From assembly GCF_000160075.2 (NCBI RefSeq), contig NZ_KI535340.1, positions 1,389,396 through 1,453,395 of the forward strand: a stretch of 64,000 nucleotides of DNA, read 5' to 3'. Origin of the DNA: Abiotrophia defectiva ATCC 49176. GTDB taxonomy: Bacteria; Bacillota; Bacilli; Lactobacillales; Aerococcaceae. This document shows positions 10,157-20,037 of the stretch, one piece after another. A program made the translations under genes and the position numbers. The notes beneath the pieces are model-generated. The model worked only from the letters and a program-made list of their open reading frames with translations, made no database searches and was not told the origin of the DNA. Positions within the stretch are counted from its first letter, which is position 1. The number at the start of each line of letters is the position of its first letter.

Positions 10157-12010
10157 ATGCGCGTGACCAATAAAACATCCACTAAAAGTCCTCGTTTGGC
10201 CTTCTTCGACGGCTATCGTGGGGTCTTAATCCTCTTAATTCTGACCTATTATTTCTTCCAGCATATCTTGCCTGGGGGCTTTCTGGCCGTTAATGCCTTC
10301 TTGATGGTAGCGGGTTTCTTCGCTTTCCGGCATTTCTATACGGCACCTACGCTGAGAAAATCAGTCTCGATTAAATCCTATCTTAAGTCCAGACTGGAAC
10401 GAATTTTCTTCCCAACCTTGTTTATGGTCTTGCTGGTAGCAGCCTATATTGCCTTGTTTGCGCCGGATTATTTCTATAATTTGCGTAATATGGGTTTTTC
10501 TAGCCTTTTCTTCGTTAACAACTACTATCAGATTTTGTCCAACCAATCCTACTTTGTCCAGGCGGCCAATCCGAGTGCCTTTACCCATCTCTGGTACATT
10601 TCCATCTATGCCCAGCTGATTCTCTTGACGCCTTTTGTGGTCAAACTAGTCTATTCCTGGCATCGTAATCCAGCTACTGCTGCCATTATGTTGGTGGCTC
10701 TATCCATTGCCTCGGCAGTACTCTTAGGTTATCTCTATCAAGATGGCCAGGATCCAAGTCGGATTTACTATGATTTGTTAACAAGGGCCTTTGCCTTTAC
10801 CTTTGGTGGGGCATTAGGTTATCTCTTCCCAGTCCATCTCAAGCCAAAAGTTATATCCAAGCGTCAGCAACAGGTCTTTAATGGGATTGGGATTGCCAGT
10901 GTCATCTTAATGACCTTTATGTTGCTCTTTATGTATGGGACGCAACCCTTTGCCTACCGTTTTGGGATGTTGCTTTTTACTTTGCTGTCCATGGTATTTG
11001 TCATTGTCAGTCTCCATCCCTCAACCTGGCTACATAAGCTCTTAAGTCTGCCAGTCTTTACCTTTTTCGGTAAACGCAGCTTATCTTACTACCTATGGTT
11101 TTACCCAATCCACTTGGTCATTCCAGACCGTTTGAATGGCTTCCATAATATTTGGATTTCAGTCGGAGTTCAGTTCCTATTGATTATGTTGATGGCGGAA
11201 ATTTCCTACCAACTCTTCGAACGGCGTCGCTTGATCTTGCCATTTGGTCAAGATTTCAACTGGAAACAAACCCAAGCGCGAGTGCGTTACCTGGTTCAAC
11301 ACCGGGCTAGCCTTTGGGGCATTAAGACCCTGGCGATTAGCTATCTCTTAGTGTCAACCATTGGTTTAGTAGCTTTGGCTATTACGCCAGAACAGAAGAA
11401 CAAGGCAGCCGATGAGTTAGCAACTGTTATTGAATCTAACCAAAAATTGGTGGAGGAGACTAAGGAGCCGGAAAGTCAGGAAACCAAGGTCATCAATAAC
11501 ATTGAAGGCCTTAACCGTCAAGAACTCCTACAAGCAAACGCCCTTGAAGTAACCTTTGTGGGGGACTCTATTCTCTTAGCGTCAGCTGATAAGGTTAAGG
11601 AAGTCTTTCCTAAGGCGATTGTTGATGGTCAGATTGGTCGTCAGCTCTACCAAAGTAATGAGGTTATCAATAGCCTTAAGGCCTCTGGTAAGCTCAAGGG
11701 GACGGTAGTGACCGTCCTAGGCTCTAACGGGACCTTTACAGATGGTCAGCTGAATGACTATATTAACGCTATTGGGACGGACCGGGAGCAGTACTTTGTG
11801 ACTTCTTCGGTTGATAAGGTCTGGGTAGAAGATGCCAATAATCGTCTCTTCGCCGCAGCCAACCGCTACTCTAATGTCAAAGTCATTGACTGGCGGACCT
11901 ACGCCAAGGGCCACGATGATTGGTACTATGAGGATGGCATCCATCCAAACCCAACCGGTGCCCTGGAATTTGCTAAATTCGTTGCCAATCAAATAGCGCA
12001 AAATCGCTAA
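10157..12010 (+). CDS. OatA-like peptidoglycan/surface acyltransferase (acyltransferase-3 plus SGNH)
   Basis: A 617-residue two-part membrane enzyme. Residues about 15-420 form an acyltransferase-3 domain with around ten or eleven transmembrane helices, starting RLAFFDGYRGVLIL. The C-terminal extracellular part is an SGNH esterase/transferase domain with the GDS block (VTFVGDSILLAS) and the D-x-x-H block (DGIHPNPTG). This architecture is that of OatA, which moves acetyl groups across the membrane and O-acetylates muramic acid, giving lysozyme resistance. The acceptor here could also be another surface glycan. It starts 9 bases after obgE with SD GGGGAGGGG. Confidence 0.88.
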   Translation: MRVTNKTSTKSPRLAFFDGYRGVLILLILTYYFFQHILPGGFLAVNAFLMVAGFFAFRHFYTAPTLRKSVSIKSYLKSRLERIFFPTLFMVLLVAAYIALFAPDYFYNLRNMGFSSLFFVNNYYQILSNQSYFVQAANPSAFTHLWYISIYAQLILLTPFVVKLVYSWHRNPATAAIMLVALSIASAVLLGYLYQDGQDPSRIYYDLLTRAFAFTFGGALGYLFPVHLKPKVISKRQQQVFNGIGIASVILMTFMLLFMYGTQPFAYRFGMLLFTLLSMVFVIVSLHPSTWLHKLLSLPVFTFFGKRSLSYYLWFYPIHLVIPDRLNGFHNIWISVGVQFLLIMLMAEISYQLFERRRLILPFGQDFNWKQTQARVRYLVQHRASLWGIKTLAISYLLVSTIGLVALAITPEQKNKAADELATVIESNQKLVEETKEPESQETKVINNIEGLNRQELLQANALEVTFVGDSILLASADKVKEVFPKAIVDGQIGRQLYQSNEVINSLKASGKLKGTVVTVLGSNGTFTDGQLNDYINAIGTDREQYFVTSSVDKVWVEDANNRLFAAANRYSNVKVIDWRTYAKGHDDWYYEDGIHPNPTGALEFAKFVANQIAQNR

Positions 12011-12042
12011 GAAATTGGCAAATAAACAGAAAGGAAATGAGC

Positions 12043-12993
12043 ATGAAGTTATTATTTTTAGGTACTGGGGCGGGTGTCCCAAGCCGCAATCGTAATGTGA
12101 GTGCTCTAGCCCTCAAACTCCTTGATGAACTCAATGAGGTTTGGCTATTTGATTGTGGTGAAGCTACCCAACATCAAATTTTAGAAACCTCTCTTAAACC
12201 TCGAAAAATCACCAAGATTTTCATTACCCACCTACATGGCGACCATATCTTTGGTCTGCCTGGTTTCCTTAGCTCGCGTTCCTTCCAAGGAGGCGATCAA
12301 CCCCTGACCCTTTACGGGCCATCGGGGATTAAGGACTTTGTCGAGTCGGCCTTACGCTTGTCCAAATCACGTCTGCTATATCCCTTAGAGATTGTTGAAC
12401 TATCCCCTAAGGGAGGTCGTCTAGATTTAGGCAAGGGTTGGTTGGTGGATTATCAGGCACTCAACCATGGTATTTTAAGCTTTGGCTATCGAATCATGGA
12501 GCCAAGAACCAGCGGCGAGCTTTTAGTCGATCGACTGGCTTCCTATCAGATTCCTAACGGGCCCATTTTTGGTCAGCTCAAACGCGGTGAGACCGTCACC
12601 TTAGCGGATGGCACCGTCCTTAACGGACAGGACTTTCTAGCGCCAGCCAGAGAGGGAAGAGTGGTCACCATCCTGGGAGATACCAAGACCTGTGATGCCA
12701 TTCAAGAACTAGCTCAAGATGCAGATGCCTTAGTCCACGAATGTACATTTGAAGAAAGTGAAGCACGGATGGCGGCCTCTTATCATCATTCGACTAGCCG
12801 TCAGGCCGCTCAAGTGGCTCAGGCAAGCAATGTTAAAGCCCTCTACCTAACCCATATTAGCGCCCGCTATATGGGCAGGGACGCCAAGCAATTAGAAGAC
12901 CAAGCACGCCGCATTTTTGAAGGTGCGCGACTGGTCTATGACTTTGATGAGTTTGATGTGATTGGAGGAGACAGCTCATGTCCAGAAGCTTAG
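12043..12993 (+). CDS. rnz: ribonuclease Z
   Basis: A 316-residue metallo-beta-lactamase-fold endonuclease that matures tRNA 3' ends. The zinc ligand motif THLHGDH (residues 62-68) is intact, with DCGEATQHQ upstream and LGDTKTC plus the late HISARY histidine downstream. Two ATGs lie 6 bases apart (12037 and 12043). I chose 12043 because AGAAAGG is better spaced and the product begins MKLLFLGTGAG, as in the family. It overlaps the next gene by 16 bases. Confidence 0.95.
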   Translation: MKLLFLGTGAGVPSRNRNVSALALKLLDELNEVWLFDCGEATQHQILETSLKPRKITKIFITHLHGDHIFGLPGFLSSRSFQGGDQPLTLYGPSGIKDFVESALRLSKSRLLYPLEIVELSPKGGRLDLGKGWLVDYQALNHGILSFGYRIMEPRTSGELLVDRLASYQIPNGPIFGQLKRGETVTLADGTVLNGQDFLAPAREGRVVTILGDTKTCDAIQELAQDADALVHECTFEESEARMAASYHHSTSRQAAQVAQASNVKALYLTHISARYMGRDAKQLEDQARRIFEGARLVYDFDEFDVIGGDSSCPEA

Positions 12994-13787
12994 ATAAGCA
13001 AGTCGTCATCATCACGGGTGCGACGAGTGGTATTGGCCAAGCAGTGGCCCACCAATTGGCCCAAGAAGGCTGTAAGTTAGTATTGGCTGCCAGACGTCAG
13101 GACCGCCTGCAAGCCCTAGCTCAAGAGCTAGAAGATCAGTGGGGCACAGAGGTCCTAGTCCAAGTAACGGATATGTCTCAGCCTCAAGCAATTGAGACAC
13201 TAGTTGAGGCGACACTTGGAGCCTTTGGTCGTATTGACATTCTCTTCAGTAATGCAGGCTATGGCGACTTCCAAGCCTTCTCAGATAATCAACCTCAAGC
13301 AGTAGTAGATATGTTCCAAGTCAATGTCTTCGGCATGATGTACTTGAGCCAGTTGGTGGCTATCCAGCAGTTGAACCAAGGTGGTCCGGGACAAATTCAC
13401 TTAGTAGGCTCTATTGCGGGTAAAATCCCGACCGCTATGACTAGCGCTTATGCAGCGTCTAAGGCGGCTATTATCGCTTATGCTGATGCCCTGAGACTGG
13501 AACTCTATGAGACGCCTGTTCAAGTCTCCACCATCAATCCGGGGCCAGTTAAGACGGCTTTCTTCGATCGTTCGCCACAAATGTTAGCCTACGCCCAAGT
13601 AGTCGAGGCCTTCAGTCTTGAAGCGGATGAGCTGGCTAGTCGCATTGTAGCCAATATGAAACGCAAGCAAGTCAAACGAGAATTAAATCTGCCTTGGCAG
13701 TTAGCCTTTGCTTCAAAGCTCTACGGCTTATTCCCACAGGCTGGAGATTTCTTAGCCGCCCGCTTGTTTAATTTGAAGGAGGAATAG
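12978..13787 (+). CDS. short-chain dehydrogenase/reductase (SDR)
   Basis: A 269-residue classical SDR. It has the Rossmann glycine motif TGATSGIGQAV, the NAG motif (LFSNAGYGD), a catalytic serine (LVGSIAG) and the YxxxK pair (AYAASKAA), so it should be an active NAD(P)H-dependent oxidoreductase. The substrate is unknown. Homologues of the YqjQ/DltE type sit next to rnz in other Firmicutes. The start overlaps rnz by 16 bases and is preceded by GGAGG. Confidence 0.9.
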   Translation: MSRSLDKQVVIITGATSGIGQAVAHQLAQEGCKLVLAARRQDRLQALAQELEDQWGTEVLVQVTDMSQPQAIETLVEATLGAFGRIDILFSNAGYGDFQAFSDNQPQAVVDMFQVNVFGMMYLSQLVAIQQLNQGGPGQIHLVGSIAGKIPTAMTSAYAASKAAIIAYADALRLELYETPVQVSTINPGPVKTAFFDRSPQMLAYAQVVEAFSLEADELASRIVANMKRKQVKRELNLPWQLAFASKLYGLFPQAGDFLAARLFNLKEE

Positions 13788-13790
13788 TCC

Positions 13791-14312
13791 ATGCGTCAAC
13801 AATGGAAATTAATTTTAGGAGTCTGTGCAGTTATTTTAGTGGTGGTTTTTGCCCTACAAAACGTTAACAATGTGCAGGTAACCTTCCTCTTCTTCCAAGC
13901 TCAGATGCCTATGGTCTTAGTCTTATTGATTTCGATTCTCTTTGGGCTCTTAATTGGTTTCTTGTCTTCTTTATCCAGTCACATGGCTAATCGTGCCGCT
14001 ATCAAGAACTTGAATAAGGAGCGCGAAGCCCTTAGTAAAGAACAGTCTAGTTTTGAAACAACTAAGGCGGAATTAGAAGCCCAGTATCAGGCCAATCTTG
14101 AAGAAAAGAATCAAGAAATTGCCAATCTTCAAAAAGCCTTGGCTGATTTGAAGGCACAAGTAGAGGCTGATTCTCAAAGCCAAGCGCAAGAAGAAGAGAC
14201 CAGTGACTTAGAGGCTGATTTGGACCAATCAGCTCAAGAACTTGAAGACAGTGTGGATGAATTTGAAGAGAGTTTGCAAGATGATGAGGATCCTCAGGTT
14301 TCGAGGGGGTAG
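13791..14312 (+). CDS. LapA-domain membrane protein (YrvD-like)
   Basis: A 173-residue protein with two N-terminal transmembrane helices (residues about 7-24 and 38-60) separated by the NVQVTFLFFQAQMP segment typical of the LapA/DUF1049 domain. A long charged coiled coil and an acidic C-terminal tail rich in D, E and Q (residues about 75-173) follow. It lies directly before recJ, as yrvD does in Bacillus. The function in Gram-positives is unclear; scaffolding at the membrane is a guess. Confidence 0.8.
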   Translation: MRQQWKLILGVCAVILVVVFALQNVNNVQVTFLFFQAQMPMVLVLLISILFGLLIGFLSSLSSHMANRAAIKNLNKEREALSKEQSSFETTKAELEAQYQANLEEKNQEIANLQKALADLKAQVEADSQSQAQEEETSDLEADLDQSAQELEDSVDEFEESLQDDEDPQVSRG

Positions 14313-14315
14313 AGC

Positions 14316-16649
14316 ATGAACTTGACACACTATGAGTGGCAATACCGAAGCTTGCCGGACGATTGGCAAGACAAGGTGGCTGAATGGCAGCAAGCCGGTT
14401 TAGGCTATAGTGACACTTTTCTGCGGCTATGTTTGGCGCGTGGACTTGAGACTTTGGAAGAAATCAAGAACGCGACTAATCAGATGCCCCAAACCTTCCA
14501 CGATGCTTTCCTACTTTATGACATGGAACGCGCTGTGGAAAGAATCCAGGCAGCCATCGAGGACCAAGAAGTCATCTTAATTTACGGTGACTACGATGCT
14601 GACGGCATTACCTCAACCTTGATTCTCTATGAGACCTTGGAGATGTTGGGTGCGCGAGTTATTTACTATGTGCCCAATCGTCTGGTAGATGGTTATGGGC
14701 CTAATTTGGCTCGCTACCAGGACTTTGTCAACCAAGGTGTTCAGTTGATTTTGACTTGCGATAATGGGGTGGCAGGTTTTGAAGCCATCAAATGGGCTAT
14801 GCAAGCTGGTGTGGATGTCATTGTAACAGACCACCATGAGGTCCAAGCCACCTTGCCTTCAGCCTATGCTGTGGTTCACCCCAGACATCCACAAGGCCAT
14901 TACCCCTTCCCAGATTTGAGTGGGGCAGGGGTTGCCCTGAAGTTGGCCACAGCCTTATTAGGCGAAGTACCAACTGAGTTAGTGGAATTAGCTGCCATTG
15001 GGACAGTCAGTGATGTAGTCTCCCTGCGTGACGAAAATCGGACCATTGTTCTGAGTGGTCTCCAGCTTATGCGCGATACCATGCGTATCGGGTTGCGATT
15101 AATGCTGGAAGAAGAGCAAGTCGATATGGAAAACATGACGGCCGATACAATTGGTTTTACCATTGGGCCTCGGCTTAATGCTATTGGCCGTTTAGGCGAT
15201 CCGACGCCAGCCTTGGAACTGCTCAAAACCCAGGATGAGGAAGAAGCCCAAGAGCTATTAGCCTTAATTAACGAAAAAAACCAGGAACGTAAGGACCTGG
15301 TGGCTAAGATTATGGATCAGGTCAGCCAAAGACTGGGGCAGGGGCCGATTCCTCATATTATTATTGAGTCAGATCCTAGCTGGCCAGCTGGAGTTGTTGG
15401 GATTGTGGCCGGTCGCTTGAGCGAACACTACCAGCGTCCAGCCCTCATCTTCCAGTATCAGGCAGATGAAGGTCAATATAAGGGGAGTGGGCGTTCAACA
15501 GAAGCTGTCCATCTCTTTGACTGGTTGACCGATATTAAGGAGCATCTTGCTCAATTTGGTGGTCATGCCCAAGCAGCAGGTATGACCGTTGCCCAAGATC
15601 AATGGCAAGAATTTGTCTCAGCCTTGCAGGCCAAGGCCCAAGTTCAAACAGACATTGGGACCAGGAAAGCGCCACTGACCATTGATTTATCTTTAAAGTT
15701 AGGGGAAGTAGGGACTGATTTCATTCAAGAAGTTCAGTTACTGGGTCCTTTCGGCATGGATAATGATAAGCCTGTCTTTGCCATTGAGGAGGCCAAGATC
15801 AACCAAATGCGTTTGATTGGGACTAATGGCCAGCATGCTAAGCTAGTCCTAGGCCAGGATGGGCAAGAGCTTAATGCTATCGGTTTTGATTTTGCTGATC
15901 GCATGCGAGATCGACAAGTGGGAGATAGTCTGACAGCCGTAGGCCATTTGGATTTGAACAAATGGCAAAATCGAATCAGCCCTCAGCTACTCCTGTCTGA
16001 TATTGGGGTCTCAGGTGCTGCCTGGTATGATTGGCGGGCAAGTGGCCAACAAGGTCGTCTCTGGCAGCTGGATCAAGTGGTCTATGTATGTCAGCGCGAG
16101 GCAGTTAAGGCTCAAGTTTCTTCTCGCCTTCAGCCTGGCTCTGGCCTGATGACCTACCAAGAAGCCCAAGAGGCCAATCTAGCCAATTATCAGGGGCTTG
16201 TGCTTTTAGAGCCACCCAAGCAAATGTCGGACTTGGACCAGATAGTGCTTAGTCAGGATTGGCAGGCCTTCTACTTGGTGCTCTATGCCAAAGAATCCAA
16301 ATATTTGGCAGGTCTGCCACAAAGGGCTGACTTCGCTAAACTTTATCGCTGGTTAGTCAGCCAGGAGCCCTTCAATTTGCGGGCTAGGTTAGCAGAAATC
16401 AGCCAAGGACTGGCCATTAATCCAGTTCAACTCAAATTAATGTTTCATGTCTTCTATGAAGCAGGTTTTGTATCAATTGAAGAGGGGCAAGTGGCAGTCC
16501 AAGATGCTAGTCGTCATCAGAACACTAACTTGGAAGAAACTGCTGCCTACCGGGCTTATCAAGCCGCTATGGACAGCGAAGAAGCCTTAGTCTTTGCCAC
16601 CCTCGAACAAATAAAAGAATATGTTAAAAAATTAGGAGTTAAGTCATAA
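14316..16649 (+). CDS. recJ: single-stranded-DNA-specific exonuclease RecJ
   Basis: A 777-residue 5'-3' ssDNA exonuclease of the DHH family, used in recombination and repair. Seen in order are motif I ([10 protein letters not shown], about residue 92), the DHH motif (VTDHHE), the DHHA1 domain with GGHAQAAGM, an OB-fold region and the long C-terminal extension usual in Firmicutes RecJ. The stop codon overlaps the apt start by 1 base (TAATG), so the two are coupled. Confidence 0.96.
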   Translation: MNLTHYEWQYRSLPDDWQDKVAEWQQAGLGYSDTFLRLCLARGLETLEEIKNATNQMPQTFHDAFLLYDMERAVERIQAAIEDQEVILIYGDYDADGITSTLILYETLEMLGARVIYYVPNRLVDGYGPNLARYQDFVNQGVQLILTCDNGVAGFEAIKWAMQAGVDVIVTDHHEVQATLPSAYAVVHPRHPQGHYPFPDLSGAGVALKLATALLGEVPTELVELAAIGTVSDVVSLRDENRTIVLSGLQLMRDTMRIGLRLMLEEEQVDMENMTADTIGFTIGPRLNAIGRLGDPTPALELLKTQDEEEAQELLALINEKNQERKDLVAKIMDQVSQRLGQGPIPHIIIESDPSWPAGVVGIVAGRLSEHYQRPALIFQYQADEGQYKGSGRSTEAVHLFDWLTDIKEHLAQFGGHAQAAGMTVAQDQWQEFVSALQAKAQVQTDIGTRKAPLTIDLSLKLGEVGTDFIQEVQLLGPFGMDNDKPVFAIEEAKINQMRLIGTNGQHAKLVLGQDGQELNAIGFDFADRMRDRQVGDSLTAVGHLDLNKWQNRISPQLLLSDIGVSGAAWYDWRASGQQGRLWQLDQVVYVCQREAVKAQVSSRLQPGSGLMTYQEAQEANLANYQGLVLLEPPKQMSDLDQIVLSQDWQAFYLVLYAKESKYLAGLPQRADFAKLYRWLVSQEPFNLRARLAEISQGLAINPVQLKLMFHVFYEAGFVSIEEGQVAVQDASRHQNTNLEETAAYRAYQAAMDSEEALVFATLEQIKEYVKKLGVKS

Positions 16650-17161
16650 TGGAATTGAAGAATTATATTGCTAAAGTCATGGACTATCCAAAAGAAGGGA
16701 TTGTTTTCCGTGATATTACCCCTCTCATGGCAGATGGCCCGGCTTATCACGAATCAGTTAAACAATTAGTAGACTACGCCCGTGAATTACAAGTAGATGT
16801 GATTGTAGGTCCAGAAGCGCGAGGTTTTATCGTGGGCTGTCCAGTTGCCTATGAATTAGAGATTGGGTTTGCGCCAGTCCGTAAGAAAGGTAAATTGCCT
16901 CGTCCAACAGTTGATGTGGACTATGAATTGGAGTATGGTACCGCAACTTTAACTATGCATGAAGATGCTATTAAACCAGGCCAACGTGTCCTCATTACCG
17001 ATGACCTCTTGGCAACAGGTGGGACCATTAAGGCTTCCATCGACCTAGTTGAAAAATTAGGCGGCGTTGTCGTTGGTTGTGCCTTCCTAATTGAACTCGT
17101 TGACTTAAACGGGAAAGAAAAATTAGCAGGATATGACTACAAGGCTTTAATGCAATACTAA
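16649..17161 (+). CDS. apt: adenine phosphoribosyltransferase
   Basis: A 170-residue purine salvage enzyme converting adenine and PRPP to AMP. It begins [17 protein letters not shown] and has the family FRDITPLM motif and the PRPP-binding loop [13 protein letters not shown]. Length and motifs are complete. It is the last gene of the recJ-containing run, and recJ-apt adjacency is also seen in Bacillus. Confidence 0.97.
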   Translation: MELKNYIAKVMDYPKEGIVFRDITPLMADGPAYHESVKQLVDYARELQVDVIVGPEARGFIVGCPVAYELEIGFAPVRKKGKLPRPTVDVDYELEYGTATLTMHEDAIKPGQRVLITDDLLATGGTIKASIDLVEKLGGVVVGCAFLIELVDLNGKEKLAGYDYKALMQY

Positions 17162-17165
17162 AAGC

Positions 17166-17201
17166 ATCAAAAATATGCCCCCAGTCATAGACTGAGGGCA
17201 T
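17166..17201 (-). terminator. terminator of lexA (also between apt and lexA)
   Basis: Hairpin 17175-17186 with 17190-17201 (one C-A mismatch, 3-base loop). On the minus strand it is followed by ATATTTTTGATG, a usable U-run just after the lexA stop. On the plus strand there is no real T-run, so termination of apt here would be weaker. Confidence 0.65.
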
Positions 17202-17214
17202 GGCTATAATAGAC

Positions 17215-17832
17215 TTAGAAATAACGGTAAAGGGAGACAACCTTACCTAGGATGGTCACCTGAGGCAAAATGATATCGTCCATATGGTCGTTTTCTGGTC
17301 GTAGGATGACGTGATCGGATTTCTTGAAGAAGGTCTTACAGGTGGCTTCATTATCCTCGGTCATGGCAACTACGACATCACCATTATTGGCGCTTGCTTG
17401 ACGGCGGACCGTGATGTAGTCGCCATCTAGAATGCCAATATTAACCATGGACTCACCCTTAATTTCTAGCATGAAGAGTTCGCTAGGTTCATAGCGCTCT
17501 AAGCCAGGTGGAATAGGGTAGTAATCTGTGGCATGTTCGATGGCCAGAATAGGCGCACCAGCAGCAACTTGACCTAGCAAGGGAATTTGTTGGGGTTGGA
17601 TGCCCAAGGCTTCCTGAGCTAGGGGAGAAAGTTCGATGGCCCGGGTCTTGCTGGCGTCACGAATAATATAACCAGCCCGTTCTAAACGTGCTAGATGGCC
17701 GTGTACAGTTGAAGTAGAAGCAAGTCCTACTGCTGCACCGATTTCCCGCACAGTAGGGGGATAGCCGTTGGCTTCAATGGCCTCATGGATACATGAGAGT
17801 ATGGTTAATTGTTTAGTGGATAATGTCGTCAT
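17215..17832 (-). CDS. lexA: SOS repressor LexA
   Basis: A 205-residue LexA/DinR repressor. The N-terminal winged helix-turn-helix covers residues about 1-65. Self-cleavage elements are intact: scissile A91-G92 (QVAAGAP), catalytic S128 (KGESMVN) and K166 (ATCKTFF). It should repress the SOS regulon until RecA-ssDNA triggers its autoproteolysis. A good SOS box overlaps its own -35 region, implying autoregulation, and a DUF896 gene is transcribed divergently from the same region. Confidence 0.97.
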   Translation of the reverse strand: MTTLSTKQLTILSCIHEAIEANGYPPTVREIGAAVGLASTSTVHGHLARLERAGYIIRDASKTRAIELSPLAQEALGIQPQQIPLLGQVAAGAPILAIEHATDYYPIPPGLERYEPSELFMLEIKGESMVNIGILDGDYITVRRQASANNGDVVVAMTEDNEATCKTFFKKSDHVILRPENDHMDDIILPQVTILGKVVSLYRYF

Positions 17833-17860
17833 GTCCTCACCTTCCTTATATCTTAAGCCT

Positions 17861-17890
17861 ATTATAGCATACTTATCAATCGAAATGCAA
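17861..17890 (-). promoter_or_regulatory. lexA promoter
   Basis: On the minus strand, TTGCAT (17885-17890), an 18-base spacer and TATAAT (17861-17866). The -35 overlaps the SOS box, so bound LexA would block RNA polymerase. Confidence 0.75.
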
Positions 17891-17901
17891 ACGAATGTTC
17901 G
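17888..17901. promoter_or_regulatory. LexA (DinR/SOS) operator
   Basis: CAAACGAATGTTCG matches the Gram-positive LexA consensus CGAACRNRYGTTYG at 13 of 14 positions. It lies between lexA and the divergent DUF896 gene, 12 bases before the latter's start, so one operator could control both. Confidence 0.85.
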
Positions 17902-17913
17902 TGGAGGTGTCTA

Positions 17914-18165
17914 ATGTTATCACAAGAAAAAATTGAGCGCATCAATGTCTTAGCTCGTAAGAAGAAAAGTGAGGGTTTAACCCCTGAAGAAGCCCAAGAA
18001 CAAGCGGCTTTACGCCAAGAATACTTGGCTAGCTTACGCCATGGCATGCGCAATCATATTGAAGGTATGAAGATTGTCGACCAAGAGGGGACCGATGTGA
18101 CCCCTGACAAACTCAAACAGATTCAAAAAGAAAAGAAAATTCATAACCGTCATTTAGAAGATTAG
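17914..18165 (+). CDS. DUF896 family protein (YnzC-like)
   Basis: An 83-residue protein of the DUF896/YnzC family. It begins [23 protein letters not shown] and continues with [15 protein letters not shown] and [10 protein letters not shown], the usual helical-hairpin core. The family structure is known but its biochemical role is not. In Bacillus subtilis ynzC belongs to the LexA-controlled yneA-yneB-ynzC operon divergent from lexA. Here only the ynzC-like gene remains, and the SOS box is next to its SD (GTGGAGGTG). SOS induction is therefore inferred. Confidence 0.88.
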   Translation: MLSQEKIERINVLARKKKSEGLTPEEAQEQAALRQEYLASLRHGMRNHIEGMKIVDQEGTDVTPDKLKQIQKEKKIHNRHLED

Positions 18166-18232
18166 ACTAGGCTTTTGACGGAAAGTTGTGTAAAATAGAA
18201 GAGTAATATGAAAAGAAAGTGAGGAGAAGGCA

Positions 18233-18448
18233 GTGCAAACATGGATTTGGTTAATCATTGTCGTAGTCGCCTTAATCGGCGGATTTGTTGGTGGCTTCTT
18301 TATGGCGCGCCGTTACATGATGAAATACTTTAAGGAAAACCCACCAATTGATGAGCGCATGATTACGCAAATGATGGCTTCAATGGGTCAAAAACCATCT
18401 AAGAAGAAGGTTCAACAAATCATGGCCCAAATGAAGGTTCGTCAATAA
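18233..18448 (+). CDS. YneF / UPF0154 family membrane protein
   Basis: A 71-residue protein with one N-terminal transmembrane helix (residues about 4-24, ending GGFFMARRYMMKYF) and a basic cytoplasmic tail containing NPPIDERMITQMMASMGQKPS, the family signature. It starts at a GTG preceded by GTGAGGAG. The function of UPF0154 is unknown. It is near lexA in Bacillus as well. A terminator follows directly. Confidence 0.9.
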   Translation: MQTWIWLIIVVVALIGGFVGGFFMARRYMMKYFKENPPIDERMITQMMASMGQKPSKKKVQQIMAQMKVRQ

Positions 18449-18459
18449 TCAAGAGAATC

Positions 18460-18485
18460 AAAGTCCGCCTAATGGTGGACTTTTT
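18460..18485 (+). terminator. rho-independent terminator after yneF
   Basis: A 10-bp stem (18460-18469 with 18474-18483, one G-U) with loop TAAT, the 3' arm running into TTTTT. Confidence 0.88.
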
Positions 18486-18575
18486 CTTATCCAGGCGCTT
18501 TACTTACAGATGAAAAGTCCTAGCAAACGTGGTACACTATAAGAGTATTGAAAGTCAAATTGAGGAGGAAGCTCT

Positions 18576-19016
18576 ATGTCTATTATCAAGGAAAATTTCG
18601 ACAAACTCATTGCTGAGAAAGAACTACCAGCTGAATACTTGGAGATTGAAGGAGGCCACCATCTCTACCGTTTCCGTTTTGGTGTAACCCCAGTTCGGGA
18701 CTTGATTGTGGAAGTCATTGTTCAAAATTCAGACTTACCATATTGTGATGCTCAAGTCATCTACCGTCACGTTCACATGTTGAAAGACTATAAGCAACGT
18801 GCGCAAGCCTTGGAATTGATTAACGAATTAAATGAAACTCGTACTGGTTATTTTGCCCTTTATTTAGCGGGCGATGGGGAAATCTTCCAACGTAACTTGA
18901 TGCGGGCTAGCGTGGACCCACAACCGCTCTATGAAACCATTGTCTATGGTTCAGCTATTGCGAAGGATATGGTAGAAGCCTTAACTGCTGGTTTAGGACC
19001 TTCTGCTGAGGTGTAA
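18576..19016 (+). CDS. YbjN-domain-like hypothetical protein
   Basis: A 146-residue soluble protein with no signal peptide or membrane segment. The alternating strand/helix pattern (VEVIVQNSDLPYCDAQVIYR, then a helix containing ALELINELNETRTGYFALYL) resembles the YbjN / secretion-chaperone-like fold. The assignment rests on pattern only, and I recognise no catalytic motif. SD GAGGAGG lies before the ATG. It is 6 bases upstream of the YitT gene, so the two probably form an operon. Confidence 0.6.
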   Translation: MSIIKENFDKLIAEKELPAEYLEIEGGHHLYRFRFGVTPVRDLIVEVIVQNSDLPYCDAQVIYRHVHMLKDYKQRAQALELINELNETRTGYFALYLAGDGEIFQRNLMRASVDPQPLYETIVYGSAIAKDMVEALTAGLGPSAEV

Positions 19017-19022
19017 AACTTC

Positions 19023-19928
19023 ATGCTGACGTCTTTTGTTCGCTCCAGTCAAGGACAAAGAATCCTGTCTGGCCTTGTATTATGGCTTTCAGCCCTTTGT
19101 TTTGCAGTTGCCCTCAACTTGTTCTATGTCCCTAATCTGATTTTTTCTAATGGCGTGCCTGGTTTGGCGCAAATTATCTTGGCCGTCTTCAAGGATACTC
19201 CCTTAGCTAATCTCTTAACGGCCGGTAATCTCTATTTTATTCTCAATATTCCCTTGATGATTTTGAGTTGGCTCTATTTGGGACGGCGCTTTTCTATCTT
19301 AACCGTGACCAGTATTTTCTTGTCCACCTTGGTTAGTAACTGGGTGCCGATTCAACAGGTGACCGATAATACCCTGTTAGCTGCCATTGCAGGTGGGGTA
19401 ATTTCGGGTATAGGGGTCGGCCTCTTGATTAAGTTTGGTATGTCCAGTGGTGGCTTTGATATTATTGCCCTCTTGATTGCTAAGAAAACAGGACGCAATG
19501 TCGGTTTTATGTCCTTTTTGACCAATGGTTTGGTCATAGTAGGAGCTGGTTTCCTCAATAGTTGGGAATATGCTCTCTATAGTTGTATTGCCATCTTTAT
19601 TGCGGGGATGGTCATTGATGCTATCCATACAGGTGAGCAACGTTTGACTGCTTTTGTGATTTGCCAAGACCCTAACCAAGTGGTCAAGGCCATCCAGGAA
19701 CGGGTCATCCGTGGCGTCACTCTCCTAGAAGGGCAGGGCGCCTTTTCGCATCAGCCCAAGCAAGTCCTAATGGTAGTCTTAAGTCGTTATGAACTCTATG
19801 ATTTGCAGCAAGCAGTGCTTTCAGTTGATTCCCAGGCCTTCATTAATGTGGTCCAGTCCACCATGGTGACCGGTAATTTCTTAAATCGAGAGCAACAGGC
19901 CGACTTTAGAAAAGAATCAGTTGTTTAA
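19023..19928 (+). CDS. YitT family membrane protein (DUF161 + DUF2179)
   Basis: A 301-residue membrane protein with five or six N-terminal transmembrane helices, including the glycine-rich AIAGGVISGIGVGLLIKFG and MSSGGFDIIALLI motifs of the YitT family. A C-terminal DUF2179 cytoplasmic domain (residues about 215-290) contains RGVTLLEGQGAFS. Substrate and function are not established for the family. The terminator directly downstream closes the unit. Confidence 0.9.
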   Translation: MLTSFVRSSQGQRILSGLVLWLSALCFAVALNLFYVPNLIFSNGVPGLAQIILAVFKDTPLANLLTAGNLYFILNIPLMILSWLYLGRRFSILTVTSIFLSTLVSNWVPIQQVTDNTLLAAIAGGVISGIGVGLLIKFGMSSGGFDIIALLIAKKTGRNVGFMSFLTNGLVIVGAGFLNSWEYALYSCIAIFIAGMVIDAIHTGEQRLTAFVICQDPNQVVKAIQERVIRGVTLLEGQGAFSHQPKQVLMVVLSRYELYDLQQAVLSVDSQAFINVVQSTMVTGNFLNREQQADFRKESVV

Positions 19929-19933
19929 TGATC

Positions 19934-19967
19934 AAATCCCTTCTGATAGTTTCAGAGGGGATTTTTA
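19934..19967 (+). terminator. rho-independent terminator after the YitT gene
   Basis: A 13-bp stem (19934-19946 with 19952-19964, one G-U) with loop TAGTT, followed by a T-run. Confidence 0.9.
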
Positions 19968-19977
19968 GTTTAAATCG

Positions 19978-20006
19978 TTTCAATCAGAGGCAGAGTTTGT
20001 TATAAT
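19978..20006 (+). promoter_or_regulatory. promoter of uppS-cdsA
   Basis: A perfect -10 TATAAT (20001-20006) with a weak -35 TTTCAA (19978-19983) at 17-base spacing, directly after the preceding terminator. Confidence 0.6.
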
Positions 20007-20037
20007 ATAGTGGAATTTGAAGACAGGAGGGCTTGGC

